From positions 75,309 through 139,308 of the forward strand of contig CALRTY020000007.1 of assembly GCA_943371245.1 (NCBI GenBank): DNA of 64,000 nt, given 5' to 3'. A program made the translations under genes and the position numbers. Positions 7,195-16,465 of this stretch are shown here, piece by piece. Position 1 is the stretch's first letter. Every line of letters starts with the position of its first letter. This stretch comes from UBA5018 sp947463165. Lineage in GTDB: Bacteria > Cyanobacteriota > Cyanobacteriia > PCC-6307 > Cyanobiaceae. Under the pieces are notes generated by a model. That model saw nothing but the letters and a program-made list of their open reading frames with translations, had not been told where the DNA came from and did not search any database.

Positions 7195-8400
7195 ATGCCG
7201 CAAACACTGTTCAAGGTTGATCTCACCAAGCCGATGGATCAACAGGAAATGCCAGGTCACAACCGCTGGCACCCAGACATCCCGGCAGTGGTTTCCGTCA
7301 ATCCAGGCGACGTGTTCAGGATCGAATGCAAAGACTGGACGGACGGCCAGATTAAAAACAACGACGACCCCAAAGATATTGCCGATGTAAACCTAGAAGT
7401 GGTTCACGTTCTCAGTGGCCCCATATGGGTTAATGGCGCTGAACCCGGCGACATTCTTGTTGTCGACATTCTCGATGTTGGAGCCCTTCAGGGTGATGAA
7501 TGGGGCTTTACTGGCATCTTCGCCAAGGAGAATGGTGGTGGCTTCCTCACCGACCACTACCCCAATGCCGCCAAGGCGATTTGGGACTTTGAAGGCATCT
7601 ATACCAGCTCCCGCCACATTCCCGGCGTGCGCTTTGCCGGCATCACCCACCCCGGTCTGATTGGCTGCGCCCCCTCCCACGAGCTGCTCAAGGAGTGGAA
7701 TCGGCGCGAAACAGAGCTAGTGAATACCGCCCCAGACATCCGCACCTATGGCGCCGGCCTATCGGGCAGCGAACCGGTGCTGGCCGCCCTGCCCAACCCC
7801 AATAGCGCCATCCTCGGCACCCTGGCCAGCTCCGAGTTTGAGCGGGTTGCCAACGAGGCGGCCCGCACCGTGCCACCGCGGGAGCACGGTGGTAACTGCG
7901 ACATCAAAAATCTCACCAAGGGCACCAGGATTTACTTCCCAGTTTACGTAGAAGGTGGCAAGCTATCCATGGGAGACATCCACTTCTCCCAAGGCGACGG
8001 CGAGATCTCCTTCTGCGGCGCCATCGAGATGTCTGGCTATCTCGATCTCCACGTGGATATCATCAAGGGTGGCGTAGCCAAGTACGGCATGGTTAACCCC
8101 ATGTTCAAGACCAGCCCCGTGGAGCCACATTTTACCGATTACCTGGTATTCGAAGGCATCTCAGTTGATGAATTCACCGGCAAGCAGCACTACATGGATG
8201 TGCACATTGCCTACCGTCGCGCCTGCTTGAATGCCATCGAATATCTCAAGAAGTTTGGCTACACCGGCGAACAGGCTTATCTGCTATTAAGCTGTGCTCC
8301 CGTGGAAGGTCGCATCAGCGGCATCGTGGACATCCCCAACGCCTGCGCCACCCTGGCCATTCCCACATCGATCTTCAATCAAGACATCTTGCCCCGTTAA
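7195..8400 (+). CDS. fmdA: Formamidase / acetamidase
   Basis: Hydrolyses formamide (or acetamide) to ammonium and the acid. The 401-residue protein matches the FmdA/AmdA family over its full length: 'VVSVNPGDVFRIECKDWTDG' near the N-terminus, 'VNGAEPGDILVVDILDV', 'GITHPGLIGCAPSHELL' in the middle, the 'GNCDIKNLTKGTRIYFPV' segment, and 'MGDIHFSQGDGEISFCG' with the 'GAIEMSGY' that follows. It stands alone behind an NtcA-type promoter and ends in a good terminator, so it is a monocistronic nitrogen-scavenging gene. Linkage with the urea transporter genes is consistent with that role. Confidence 0.94.
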   Translation: MPQTLFKVDLTKPMDQQEMPGHNRWHPDIPAVVSVNPGDVFRIECKDWTDGQIKNNDDPKDIADVNLEVVHVLSGPIWVNGAEPGDILVVDILDVGALQGDEWGFTGIFAKENGGGFLTDHYPNAAKAIWDFEGIYTSSRHIPGVRFAGITHPGLIGCAPSHELLKEWNRRETELVNTAPDIRTYGAGLSGSEPVLAALPNPNSAILGTLASSEFERVANEAARTVPPREHGGNCDIKNLTKGTRIYFPVYVEGGKLSMGDIHFSQGDGEISFCGAIEMSGYLDLHVDIIKGGVAKYGMVNPMFKTSPVEPHFTDYLVFEGISVDEFTGKQHYMDVHIAYRRACLNAIEYLKKFGYTGEQAYLLLSCAPVEGRISGIVDIPNACATLAIPTSIFNQDILPR

Positions 8401-8420
8401 GCGCCAGCCTCTAGCATCTC

Positions 8421-8449
8421 AAGGGAGGGGATATATCCCCCTCCCTTTT
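8421..8449 (+). terminator. Rho-independent terminator of fmdA
   Basis: A GC-rich inverted repeat (aagggagggg ... ccccctccctt, one bulged C) with an AT loop, followed by TTTT, 20 bases past the fmdA stop. Confidence 0.8.
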
Positions 8450-8683
8450 CCCGCCTCGCAACTCGACTTTCGGCCACAAGTTCACAAGGCCTAGCCGAGG
8501 CACCCCAAGTACCCAAGTTCTAACCGAGCCATTATCTTAACCTTATCTCAATCTTGCTGCGAAAATTTTGAATATTCATCTAGGTTTAATTTCATTTTGT
8601 TAAAGGCGGCCATCGCTCAAGCCCCGGCCCCTTTCCCCCTTCCAGTTCTCCACCACCCCACCCAGAAAGCGCCCAATCTCACC

Positions 8684-8959
8684 ATGCCAGTCTATGAGTT
8701 CAGCTGCCCCCAGGGCTGCGATAATTATGAAGTTTGGCGCTCAATTGATGCCCGTGACTCTAACACTGAATGCCCTGATTGCGGGATTAAAGGCAACCGC
8801 GTATTCAGCCCACCGATGGCGCTCTGCGGGCCTCTGCGCTTAAAAACCGAAAGCAAAGATCCCACTATTGTGCGCAAAGAAACGGGCAGCGAAAACAAGC
8901 CACGACTTAAAAATGCCCAAGGCGCCAGGCCATGGATGCTCAACCGTGGCTGTTGCTAA
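8684..8959 (+). CDS. FmdB-type zinc-ribbon protein
   Basis: A 91-residue protein with an N-terminal zinc ribbon: 'MPVYEFSCPQGC' and 'ECPDCG' give two Cys pairs (CX3C and CX2C), as in the FmdB/CxxC-SSSS putative regulatory family. The rest is basic and likely flexible, ending in 'RGCC'. FmdB-like proteins are often encoded beside formamidase and were proposed as regulators, but their role is not firmly established. The gene has its own gap of 280 bases behind the fmdA terminator. No clear ribosome-binding site is seen. Confidence 0.75.
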   Translation: MPVYEFSCPQGCDNYEVWRSIDARDSNTECPDCGIKGNRVFSPPMALCGPLRLKTESKDPTIVRKETGSENKPRLKNAQGARPWMLNRGCC

Positions 8960-10036
8960 TGCTCCTGGCGATTGAGCGAATGTGCATGTCGGCCTGGCAT
9001 CTGGCCATCCAGCTTGATTACTGTTCAACTGCCGCTGGATTCGGGGCATTTTTATGACAATAACCAAGGAGGGAAACAGCTATAAATATAGATAGAGTGC
9101 ACGAGCCAGGCGAGCAAAACGAGCCAACCAAGGCAGATGAGTCAGATGAAGTAGATCAGCCAGAGTAGGCAGATAAGCAAAGAAGGCAGATAAGCAAGAT
9201 GAGCAATACGAGAAGAATTAGCGCCCCCTCGGAAGCCAGATATAGCTCACCACAATTCACGGGAAAACGACGAAAGGTGTGCGTGCTATATCCAAAGCCG
9301 ACATATTTATCGCGAGATGGCCTTAAATAGAAAAAACGCGCCGTGGAATCGCAGAAAGAAGCTTTGCAATCCTTCCATCATAGATTTATTTATTTTGATT
9401 AGCAAGGCCCAGGCAGGTTAATATGAAGCAAGCTTTGATGAAGTTACCAATCGCAAGGGAGATGCTGGAAAACCATAGCCATTATCAATGGAGCACTAAT
9501 CTGGCAATTTCCCTTAGCTAACATATGTCGCCTAATCGGAGGTTTTCCAGAGTCTCCTTAGCCTCCATTCCTTGATTTCATTCCCCCAAACACCTGGCTT
9601 GCAGATCGGGGCTGTATGCGTTCCCCAAGGCGCTCCCCAGGCCCCGGTGGGTACTTCCACCGTCCCCTGGTAACCCCTAGGAAGCCGGAGGTCATATGCG
9701 GGAAGTGGGGACCTGGGAGAAGCTCGGGGCAAGGGAACTAGCCATGGCCTGTTCACAGGCAATAACAAGCCCACAGGCGACAACAAGGCTAAAGGCATTA
9801 ACAAGGCTTCGGATCCTAAACTAGAGACAATAGGCGATTACCCTAGTTAGCCATACCACGACAAAGTGGCCGGAAAAAAGCGAGACGAATTTGCCTCACT
9901 ATCGAAAACCTAACGCCATGATGATCTCAAGAATATTTCAACGGCTGGTGATTTGACTACCTGGGCAACTGGGGACAAAATTTCACAAGCAGCACGAAAA
10001 GCGGCATATTATTATATGCATAATATTATATAGCTA
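8960..10036. other. 1.1-kb gene-free stretch between the zinc-ribbon gene and urtE
   Basis: No gene recognised on either strand; the longest frame (9532-9804, minus) shows no family signature. From about 9100 to 9215 the sequence is made of drifting repeats built from 'gagcca', 'aggcagat' and 'gataagcaa'. An AT-rich imperfect palindrome (about 10005-10031) lies just past the urtE stop and might aid termination, but it lacks a GC stem. The lower GC content suggests relaxed or foreign sequence. Confidence 0.5.
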
Positions 10037-10786
10037 TTAGACGGTAAGAAATTCCTTGACGACATCCTCGGAGAGGGAGGCCGTGGGACCGCTGGAAACG
10101 ATGCTGCCTCGCTGCATAGCATAATAATAGCTGGATTGACGAACAAAATGCAGATGCTGTTCAACTAGAAGCACACTAATGCCGGTTTCTTTCATAATTC
10201 TCTGCACGGCACGCTCGATATCGAAGATAATTGAGGGTTGAATTCCCTCTGTTGGCTCATCAAGGAGCAATAACTTAGGCTTGCCTAGCATGGCACGGGC
10301 AATGGCTAATTGCTGCTGCTGACCACCGCTGAGATCTCCACCCTTGCGGCCCAGGAATTTCTCTAGAATCGGAAATAGGTCAAATACGATTGGATCGATG
10401 TGGCGGTTCTTGGCCAGACCTCCGGGCAGTGCTTCCATGCCCAGCAGAAGATTCTCGCGGACAGTTAGCTGGGGGATGATATCCCGCCCCTGGGAAACAT
10501 AGCCAATGCCATGGCGAGCACGCTGGTAGGGGGGCTCAGAGAGTAGCTCACGCCCCTGATAGCCCAGCGAACCAGACTTCTGCTGAAGCAGGCCAATAAT
10601 GGTTTTTAGCAGGGTGGTTTTGCCGACGCCATTACGGCCAATCAAGCAAATCATCTCACCTTCATTAATGGACAAGTCCACATTACGGAGAATATGGCTT
10701 TCTCCATAGTAAACATTAAGGCCTGAGACAGTGAGAATCTTTTTGTCTGTAGCCGGTGAAGTGGGGGCTGGCGCGGTGCTGAGCAT
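10037..10786 (-). CDS. urtE: Urea ABC transporter, ATP-binding subunit UrtE
   Basis: Cytoplasmic ATPase of the high-affinity urea importer, 249 residues, of the LivF type. Walker A is 'GRNGVGKTTLLK', the signature is 'LSGGQQQQLAIARA', and Walker B 'LLLLDEPTEGIQPS' carries the usual Glu; 'LLVEQHLHF' is the H-loop region. Last gene of urtABCDE on the minus strand, 34 bases after urtD. Its membership is supported by the complete urt gene order. Confidence 0.95.
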   Translation of the reverse strand: MLSTAPAPTSPATDKKILTVSGLNVYYGESHILRNVDLSINEGEMICLIGRNGVGKTTLLKTIIGLLQQKSGSLGYQGRELLSEPPYQRARHGIGYVSQGRDIIPQLTVRENLLLGMEALPGGLAKNRHIDPIVFDLFPILEKFLGRKGGDLSGGQQQQLAIARAMLGKPKLLLLDEPTEGIQPSIIFDIERAVQRIMKETGISVLLVEQHLHFVRQSSYYYAMQRGSIVSSGPTASLSEDVVKEFLTV

Positions 10787-10820
10787 GGCGGGGGAAGAGC
10801 AGAGGAACTAGAAGAAAGTT

Positions 10821-11567
10821 TCAGTCTTGAGATTGGCCGAGATAGACTTCAATAACCTTGGGATCCTTCTTGACATCATCAATCAGCCCTTCCGTGAGAA
10901 CACTGCCCTGATGCAGCACCGTTACTGGCGCCTTGAGATCACGAATAAATTCCATATCGTGCTCGATTACAACAACAGTATGCTTGCCAGCCAGTGATTT
11001 GATCAATTCGGCTGTGCGAACAGTCTCCTCATCGGTAAGACCAGCCACTGGTTCATCCAGCAGTAACAGCTGGGGAGACTGGGCCACCAGGGAGGCAATG
11101 GCCAACCATTGCTTCTGGCCATGGGATAGGGCTCCGGCCTTGGTCTTGGCGAAGGGGGCCAAACCCACGTAATGGAGTAAGCGCTGCACCTCGTCGCGAA
11201 TGCTGGCAGGTATCCGATCGCTAAGCAGACCCAGGGGATTTTTCAACGGGGAGGCTGCCAACTCCAGGTTGCGAATCACATCTAGATTTTCAAAAACCCG
11301 AGGGGTCTGGAATTTACGACCAATACCCCTACGGGATATCTTCTGTTCACTCAAACCAACCAAAGACTCTCCCTTGAAGAAAACACTACCTTTGGTCGGG
11401 CGAACCTTGCCGGTGATCACATCGAGGAAAGTGGTCTTGCCAGCCCCGTTGGGGCCGATAATTGACCGCAATTCGCCAGGCTGAAGGCAAATGGAAAGGT
11501 CGGTAAGCGCATAAAAGCCATCAAAGCTTACGCTCACATCATTAATCTGAAGCAGTGGGACCGACAT
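10821..11567 (-). CDS. urtD: Urea ABC transporter, ATP-binding subunit UrtD
   Basis: Second ATPase of the urea importer, LivG type, 248 residues. Walker A 'GPNGAGKTTFLD', the signature in the UrtD-typical form 'LSHGQKQWLAIA', Walker B 'LLLLDEPVAGLTDEE', and 'VIEHDMEFI' are all present. It lies between urtC (40 bases upstream) and urtE. Confidence 0.95.
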   Translation of the reverse strand: MSVPLLQINDVSVSFDGFYALTDLSICLQPGELRSIIGPNGAGKTTFLDVITGKVRPTKGSVFFKGESLVGLSEQKISRRGIGRKFQTPRVFENLDVIRNLELAASPLKNPLGLLSDRIPASIRDEVQRLLHYVGLAPFAKTKAGALSHGQKQWLAIASLVAQSPQLLLLDEPVAGLTDEETVRTAELIKSLAGKHTVVVIEHDMEFIRDLKAPVTVLHQGSVLTEGLIDDVKKDPKVIEVYLGQSQD

Positions 11568-11607
11568 TAAAATGCCTCGCGGTGGGTAATCATGAGTGAG
11601 TCAAAAA

Positions 11608-12738
11608 TCACTTGTTTGCCACGGACTCTGCTTCTTCGAGCACGTTTGGATTTGTGTCTATAGAGGGATAGGTGGCCGTTGTTGGTGCCTTGCCAAAGGC
11701 AGCCAGCATCGAGGCAAAGCCACCGCCTTTGAACCAGCCATAGATGCCATCAGGCATCAGCACAACCACGAAGATGAACAGGGCACCCTGCACAAATAGC
11801 CACATCTCCGGAAGGGCTTCACTCACAAGGCTGCGCAGATAATTAACAACTACCGCACCAATAATAGGGCCAACCAGAGTGCCTCGACCGCCCACTGCCA
11901 CCCAGATCACCATCTCAATAGACATGGAGATGCTCATGTACTGGGGCGAAACGATGCCCGACTGCACTGTATAGAGGGCGCCTGAGATGCCGCAAAGGGC
12001 GCCTGCCACAACAAATACAATGGTCTTAAATGGCACAGGATTGTAACCAGTGAAGCGGAAGCGTTGCTCGTCGTCACGAATGGCGATAAGTGCGTCGCCA
12101 AAGCGCCCAGTGGTAAGTCGCTTGCAAATAATAAATGCTACGGGCAGCAGTAGCACGGTGATGCGATAAAGCCAGAGTTGGGCCTCTGGCGAGCCCAAAA
12201 GCATTCCGAACACCTCTGTAGTGCTGGTCTTTAGGCCATTGGTGCCATTGATGAGCTTTTGCTGGCCATTAAAGAAGTGATAAAAAACCATCAGCGCCGC
12301 CTGGGTGATGATGGAGAAATAAACCCCTTTAATTCGATTTCTAAAAATAAGGTATCCAACCAGGCCAGCGATTACCGCTGGAATCACCCAGATCGCGATC
12401 AGGGTGAAAGTGGGTGACCAGAATGGCTGCCAGAAGAACGGCAGTTTTTCCACACCATAGTTCTCAAAGAACTTGGGGATGCCATTGCCACCAGCTTCGC
12501 TCTTGGTGTTGAGCATCAAATACATAGCCGCGCCGTAGCCCCCCAAGGCAAAAAAGATGCCTTGACCCAGGCTGAGCAAGCCCGTATAGCCCCAAATCAA
12601 GTCAATTGCCAGGGCGGTAATGGCAAGAGCGAAGTAGCGGCCAAATAGATTAAGCCGGAAATTTTCAAGGACTGCCGGCAGGATGAACAGGGCAACCGCC
12701 AGCAAAATCCACGGAAGAAGGCGTTTGAAAAGTTTCAA
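11608..12738 (-). CDS. urtC: Urea ABC transporter, permease UrtC
   Basis: Inner-membrane permease of the LivM type, 376 residues, with many hydrophobic segments. The family-typical parts 'WGYTGLLSLGQGIFFALGGY' near the N-terminus and 'VGGRGTLVGPIIGA' near the C-terminus are visible. It pairs with UrtB to form the urea channel. The C-terminal ~30 residues after the last membrane segment are hydrophilic. Confidence 0.94.
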   Translation of the reverse strand: MKLFKRLLPWILLAVALFILPAVLENFRLNLFGRYFALAITALAIDLIWGYTGLLSLGQGIFFALGGYGAAMYLMLNTKSEAGGNGIPKFFENYGVEKLPFFWQPFWSPTFTLIAIWVIPAVIAGLVGYLIFRNRIKGVYFSIITQAALMVFYHFFNGQQKLINGTNGLKTSTTEVFGMLLGSPEAQLWLYRITVLLLPVAFIICKRLTTGRFGDALIAIRDDEQRFRFTGYNPVPFKTIVFVVAGALCGISGALYTVQSGIVSPQYMSISMSIEMVIWVAVGGRGTLVGPIIGAVVVNYLRSLVSEALPEMWLFVQGALFIFVVVLMPDGIYGWFKGGGFASMLAAFGKAPTTATYPSIDTNPNVLEEAESVANK

Positions 12739-12792
12739 GGCTGATGCCTCAATGTGGATGGGCTTGCAAGGTGCGGAAAGAAGGCCGCGGAA

Positions 12793-13950
12793 TTAAGATT
12801 CAACAGATCTACCCTTTAGAGGGAACATGCCGTTGGGACGGAACTGAAGGAAGGCGATAATGAATATAAACACCAGCACCAAAGACATGCTAGTAGTTGC
12901 AAAGAATTCGATCACGGCCTTGGGGGCAGCAGGCAGATTCGGGAACATGATCAAAACTGAGCCGGAGCCAATCACCGATTGAATGATCCCCAGCAGCAGT
13001 GATGCCAACACAGTGCCCAGCAAATTGCCTACGCCACCTAAAACAATCACCATGAAGCAGGAGACGATATAGGCAGCGCCCAGGTTTGGGCCCACGGATC
13101 CCAGCAGGGTGATCGCACAGCCAGCCACCCCCGCCAGGCCAGAACCAATGCCAAAGGTGATGCTGTCCACCCGGTCGGTGGGAATGCCCAGGCAATTACT
13201 CATCTGCCTGTTCTGGGTAACGGCCCGCATGCGCAGCCCCCAGACGCTCTTGGTGAGGAACCAGACCGTGGCCAGCAACAGCACCGCAGACAGCAGGATG
13301 ATGAAGATGCGGATACCCGGAAGCTCAATCCCATCGATCTTGCCCCAGCTACCCTGCAGCCACTTGGGGGCGGTAACATCAATGTTTCGAGGTCCAAACC
13401 AAGCCGACGACAATGGGCGAACTGCCGATAAGATGTTGGCAGCTGCCAGGCCAACCCCAATAGACACCAGCCAGCCCAAACCAGTGACATAGGGCAAGAA
13501 AGGCTTTTCAGCCCAGGTTTTGCCGATTACCTTTGAGGCAAAGATTCCTAGGCCAATGGCCATCAGTATACCCAGTACCATGGCGGTAGATACACTGCGC
13601 ACTAACTGGATCAGAATTAAACTGACCCCCCAGGTAGCCAACAATGTTTCCAGGGGTCTTCCGTATAACCGCCTGATCAAAGTGCGTTCGAGCAATACCC
13701 CCACCAGTGCTGTCACAAAAAATGACAGCACCAAGGCCACCGGGAAATAAAGCTCAAAGACAATGCCGCCCATGGGCTTGAAAACATTTTGGACCACGAA
13801 GGTCACATAGGCGCCAAGCATCATTAGCTCGCCGTGGGCGAGGTTAATGACACCCATCAAACCGAAAACAATGGCGAGACCGGTTGCAGCAAGCAGCAGC
13901 ACTGAACCGATACTCAGACCATCAAGAACCTGAGAAAAAAAGAGTTCCAC
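12793..13950 (-). CDS. urtB: Urea ABC transporter, permease UrtB
   Basis: Inner-membrane permease of the LivH type, 385 residues. The N-terminal 'LAIVFGLMGVINLAHGELMM' and the late 'LGGVGNLLGTVLASLLLG' are characteristic. It has the extended loop between the first and second halves that is usual for UrtB (about residues 150-210). A hairpin lies between urtA and this gene, which may lower its expression relative to the binding protein. Confidence 0.94.
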   Translation of the reverse strand: MELFFSQVLDGLSIGSVLLLAATGLAIVFGLMGVINLAHGELMMLGAYVTFVVQNVFKPMGGIVFELYFPVALVLSFFVTALVGVLLERTLIRRLYGRPLETLLATWGVSLILIQLVRSVSTAMVLGILMAIGLGIFASKVIGKTWAEKPFLPYVTGLGWLVSIGVGLAAANILSAVRPLSSAWFGPRNIDVTAPKWLQGSWGKIDGIELPGIRIFIILLSAVLLLATVWFLTKSVWGLRMRAVTQNRQMSNCLGIPTDRVDSITFGIGSGLAGVAGCAITLLGSVGPNLGAAYIVSCFMVIVLGGVGNLLGTVLASLLLGIIQSVIGSGSVLIMFPNLPAAPKAVIEFFATTSMSLVLVFIFIIAFLQFRPNGMFPLKGRSVES

Positions 13951-13975
13951 CAGTGCAAATCCTTAGGAAGAAATA

Positions 13976-13996
13976 GGGCCTGGCTAAACCAGGCCC
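13976..13996 (-). terminator. Intercistronic hairpin between urtA and urtB
   Basis: A perfect 8-bp stem (gggcctgg / ccaggccc) with a 5-base loop, followed on the minus strand by TATTTCTT. Such hairpins behind binding-protein genes commonly act as partial terminators or 3' stabilisers, giving more substrate-binding protein than permease. The role is inferred. Confidence 0.6.
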
Positions 13997-14069
13997 CTAG
14001 CTGATCAACAGGATGACGATCAAGCCATCAAGACAGGACCGGCGGGTAGAAAGACGCCAGGTCTAACTA

Positions 14070-15362
14070 TCACATCTTGAACTTGCCAGCATCTGGACGA
14101 TTCTGGGTCCAGTCACAGGTATAGCCCTTGGTTTCAGGCACAAACTGGTTCCAAGGGATCGGTGGTACTGCCGTCTTGGAATCAGAAATGATCTTGAATT
14201 GGCCGTCGGCCTGGGCTTCGCCAATCATCACACGCTCAGAGGTGTGGTGGTTGGGGAACATCTTGATTTCGCCCTGGGGAGCAGCGAAGGTGATGCCGAT
14301 CATGGCAGTACGCACCTTGTCAAGATCGTCAAAAGTGCCGGCCTTCTCAACGGCATTCTTCCAGAGATATACCATATTGTAGGCGGATTCAGCCGGGTCA
14401 CCAGTCACCCGATCCGTGCCATAGGCGGCCTGGAAGTCAGCGGTGAACTTCTTGGAGGCCGGGGTGTCCAGGCTCATGAAGAAGTTCCAGGCAGCAAAAG
14501 TACCCTTGGTGTACTCGGGGCCGATCTGGCGAATTTCCTCCTCGGCGATTGAGAAGGACATGATCGGATACTTGGACGGATCAATACCAGCGGCCTTGAA
14601 CTGCTTGAACAGGGCGACGTTGGAGTCACCGTTCAAGGTGTTGATGATGATGCCACCATCAGGGAATGCCTTCTTGATTTTGGCGATGATCGGGGCCACC
14701 TCGGTATTGCCGAGGGGGATGTAGTCTTCGCCAACCGTTTCGCCGCCCAAGGCCTTCATTTGCTCCTTGATGATGGTATTCGCGGTACGCGGATACACAT
14801 AGTCAGAGCCAACTAGGTAAACCTTCTTGCCATACTTAGGAGCGTACTCCTTCATTAGCCATTCCACCGCAGGCTCAGCCTGCTGGTTTGGAACAGCACC
14901 GGTGTAGAAGATGTTCTTGGAACACTCCTGACCCTCATATTGAATGGGGTAGAACAGGATGTGATTCTTTGACTCATAAACCGGCATCATTGCCTTGCGG
15001 CTGGCGGATGTCCAACCGCCAAACACGATGGCGACCTTGTCGGAGTCGATCAGCTTCTGGGATTTCTCGGCGAAGGTGGGCCAGTCAGAGGCGCCATCTT
15101 CGGAAATCGCAGTAATCTTGTAGCTTTTGCCAGCAACCTTTACGCCGCCGGCATCATTAATCTCTTTAATCGCCATCTCTTCCACCTCCTTGAGGGTGGT
15201 TTCGGAGATGGCCATGGTGCCACTCAGAGAGTGGAGGATGCCAACTTTGATCTCCCCGTCAAAGTTGCCGCCGCCGCCACCGCCACCGCAGGCGACCAGG
15301 GAGAGACAAACTGTGGCTGCCGCTGCCCCCGAGGCAACACGTCTGGAAATACTGGGAATCAT
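14070..15362 (-). CDS. urtA: Urea ABC transporter, substrate-binding lipoprotein UrtA
   Basis: Periplasmic urea-binding protein of 430 residues, anchored through a lipidated Cys: signal peptide with lipobox 'LSLVAC' followed by a glycine run. The mature domain begins 'IKVGILHSLSGTMAISE' and includes 'NHILFYPIQYEGQECS' and 'LVGSDYVYPRTANTI', typical of UrtA. I chose the ATG at 15362, because the 22 residues before it would displace the signal peptide, and because the -10 box of the NtcA promoter lies at 15412-15417, inside the longer frame. Confidence 0.95.
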   Translation of the reverse strand: MIPSISRRVASGAAAATVCLSLVACGGGGGGGNFDGEIKVGILHSLSGTMAISETTLKEVEEMAIKEINDAGGVKVAGKSYKITAISEDGASDWPTFAEKSQKLIDSDKVAIVFGGWTSASRKAMMPVYESKNHILFYPIQYEGQECSKNIFYTGAVPNQQAEPAVEWLMKEYAPKYGKKVYLVGSDYVYPRTANTIIKEQMKALGGETVGEDYIPLGNTEVAPIIAKIKKAFPDGGIIINTLNGDSNVALFKQFKAAGIDPSKYPIMSFSIAEEEIRQIGPEYTKGTFAAWNFFMSLDTPASKKFTADFQAAYGTDRVTGDPAESAYNMVYLWKNAVEKAGTFDDLDKVRTAMIGITFAAPQGEIKMFPNHHTSERVMIGEAQADGQFKIISDSKTAVPPIPWNQFVPETKGYTCDWTQNRPDAGKFKM

Positions 15363-15411
15363 GTTCGACGTTTTCAAGAGGAAAATGTGCCGAAGGACGA
15401 ACGGCCACTGG

Positions 15412-15453
15412 AAGTTACGGATCACCACCCGGCGAGTGTGTATTGGTTGCTAC
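15412..15453 (-). promoter_or_regulatory. NtcA class II promoter of urtABCDE
   Basis: On the minus strand an exact GTA-N8-TAC site (15440-15453) is followed after exactly 22 bases by TAACTT (15412-15417), matching the -10 pattern TAN3T. This is the textbook NtcA-activated layout. The ATG of urtA is 50 bases past the -10 box. Nitrogen-starvation induction of urea uptake is inferred from this. Confidence 0.88.
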
Positions 15454-15740
15454 AGAAGCGGGCAGCAGGTCGGCTAACGCACAACAACAGTGGCTTTACA
15501 GGCGGTGAAAGTCTGGTCCCAACCTCATGCCAAACCCTCTGCCAACCTGCTGCCTAAACCTCTGAAACGTCTTTTGCCAAGGGTTTTGGCAAGACTTTTG
15601 CAAGTGCTTTATCAAGTCTTTTGCCAAGGCTTTTCCAAATCATCTGGCGAATCGCTTTGGCAACCAGTTGCACAACCCCCTTGCCCCTGGCGAACCCTCG
15701 AGGGCCCCTGGCGAATCTCCCGAGGGCCATTGGTAAACCG
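15454..15740. other. Gap between ureG and the urtA promoter, with drifting repeats
   Basis: No gene. It is filled with variants of 'cttttgccaagg' (about 15560-15640) and, nearer ureG, two copies of a 'cccctggcgaa..ctc' element (about 15678 and 15703). No classical terminator for ureG is seen. Confidence 0.55.
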
Positions 15741-16340
15741 TTAACCTGGTAATTGTTGCAACAGAAAATTTTCCACCGCCTCTACCCCCTGGCCGCTGCG
15801 GATGTTGGTGAAGCACCAGGGCCGGCCGCCCCGCATGCGCTCGGTGTCGGCCTGCATCACTGCCAGGCTGGCGCCCACCATCGGCGCCAGATCGATTTTG
15901 TTGATTACCAGAAAGTCTGAGCGGGTGATCCCGGGTCCCCCCTTGCGCGGGATTTTGTCCCCCGCCGCCACGTCGATCACGTAGATGCACAGGTCTACCA
16001 GTTCTGGGCTGAAGCTGGCCGCCAGGTTGTCGCCGCCGCTCTCCACCAGCACCAGATCCAGCTGGGGGAAGGCCTGTTCCAGCTCCTGCACCGCCGCCCG
16101 GTTGATCGAGCAGTCCTCGCGAATGGCGGTGTGGGGACAGCCACCGGTTTCCACGCCGCGAATCCGCTCCGGCTGCAGCGCCCCGGCCCGGGTGAGGAAT
16201 TGGGCATCCTCCTGGGTGTAGATGTCATTGGTAACCACGGCCAGCTCCAGGCGATCCCGCAGCCGCAGGCAGAGGGCCTCCACCAGGGCGGTCTTGCCGG
16301 AACCCACCGGTCCGGCCACCCCCACCCGCAACTTGCTCAT
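15741..16340 (-). CDS. ureG: Urease accessory GTPase UreG
   Basis: GTPase of the urease maturation complex, 199 residues. The P-loop 'GVAGPVGSGKTALVEAL' is at the N-terminus, 'VTNDIYTQEDA' follows, then 'GVETGGCPHTAIRED' with the nickel-binding Cys-Pro-His, and 'DLVLVESGGDN', 'DKIPRKGGPGI' and 'VINKIDLA'. The start at 16340 fits the family; the frame runs 15 codons further upstream without similarity. Third gene of ureEFG on the minus strand. Confidence 0.96.
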   Translation of the reverse strand: MSKLRVGVAGPVGSGKTALVEALCLRLRDRLELAVVTNDIYTQEDAQFLTRAGALQPERIRGVETGGCPHTAIREDCSINRAAVQELEQAFPQLDLVLVESGGDNLAASFSPELVDLCIYVIDVAAGDKIPRKGGPGITRSDFLVINKIDLAPMVGASLAVMQADTERMRGGRPWCFTNIRSGQGVEAVENFLLQQLPG

Positions 16341-16465
16341 CCAGCGGTGCAGCGCAGTGCTGCCATCCTGCCCACCAGCGGGCAAAGTTGGGTTTCGCCA
16401 CCGGCTTTTACCAAAAACCGCTGTTGGCCAAAACGGCTGTTACTCAAAACCGCTGCAGCCCAAAA

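Noticed and set aside
9532..9804. Open frame of 90 codons on the minus strand in the fmdA-urtE gap
   Set aside because: No recognisable protein features and no support from context; likely chance.
10005..10031. AT-rich palindrome behind urtE as a terminator
   Set aside because: No GC-rich stem and the inverted repeat is imperfect, so it was not called as a terminator.
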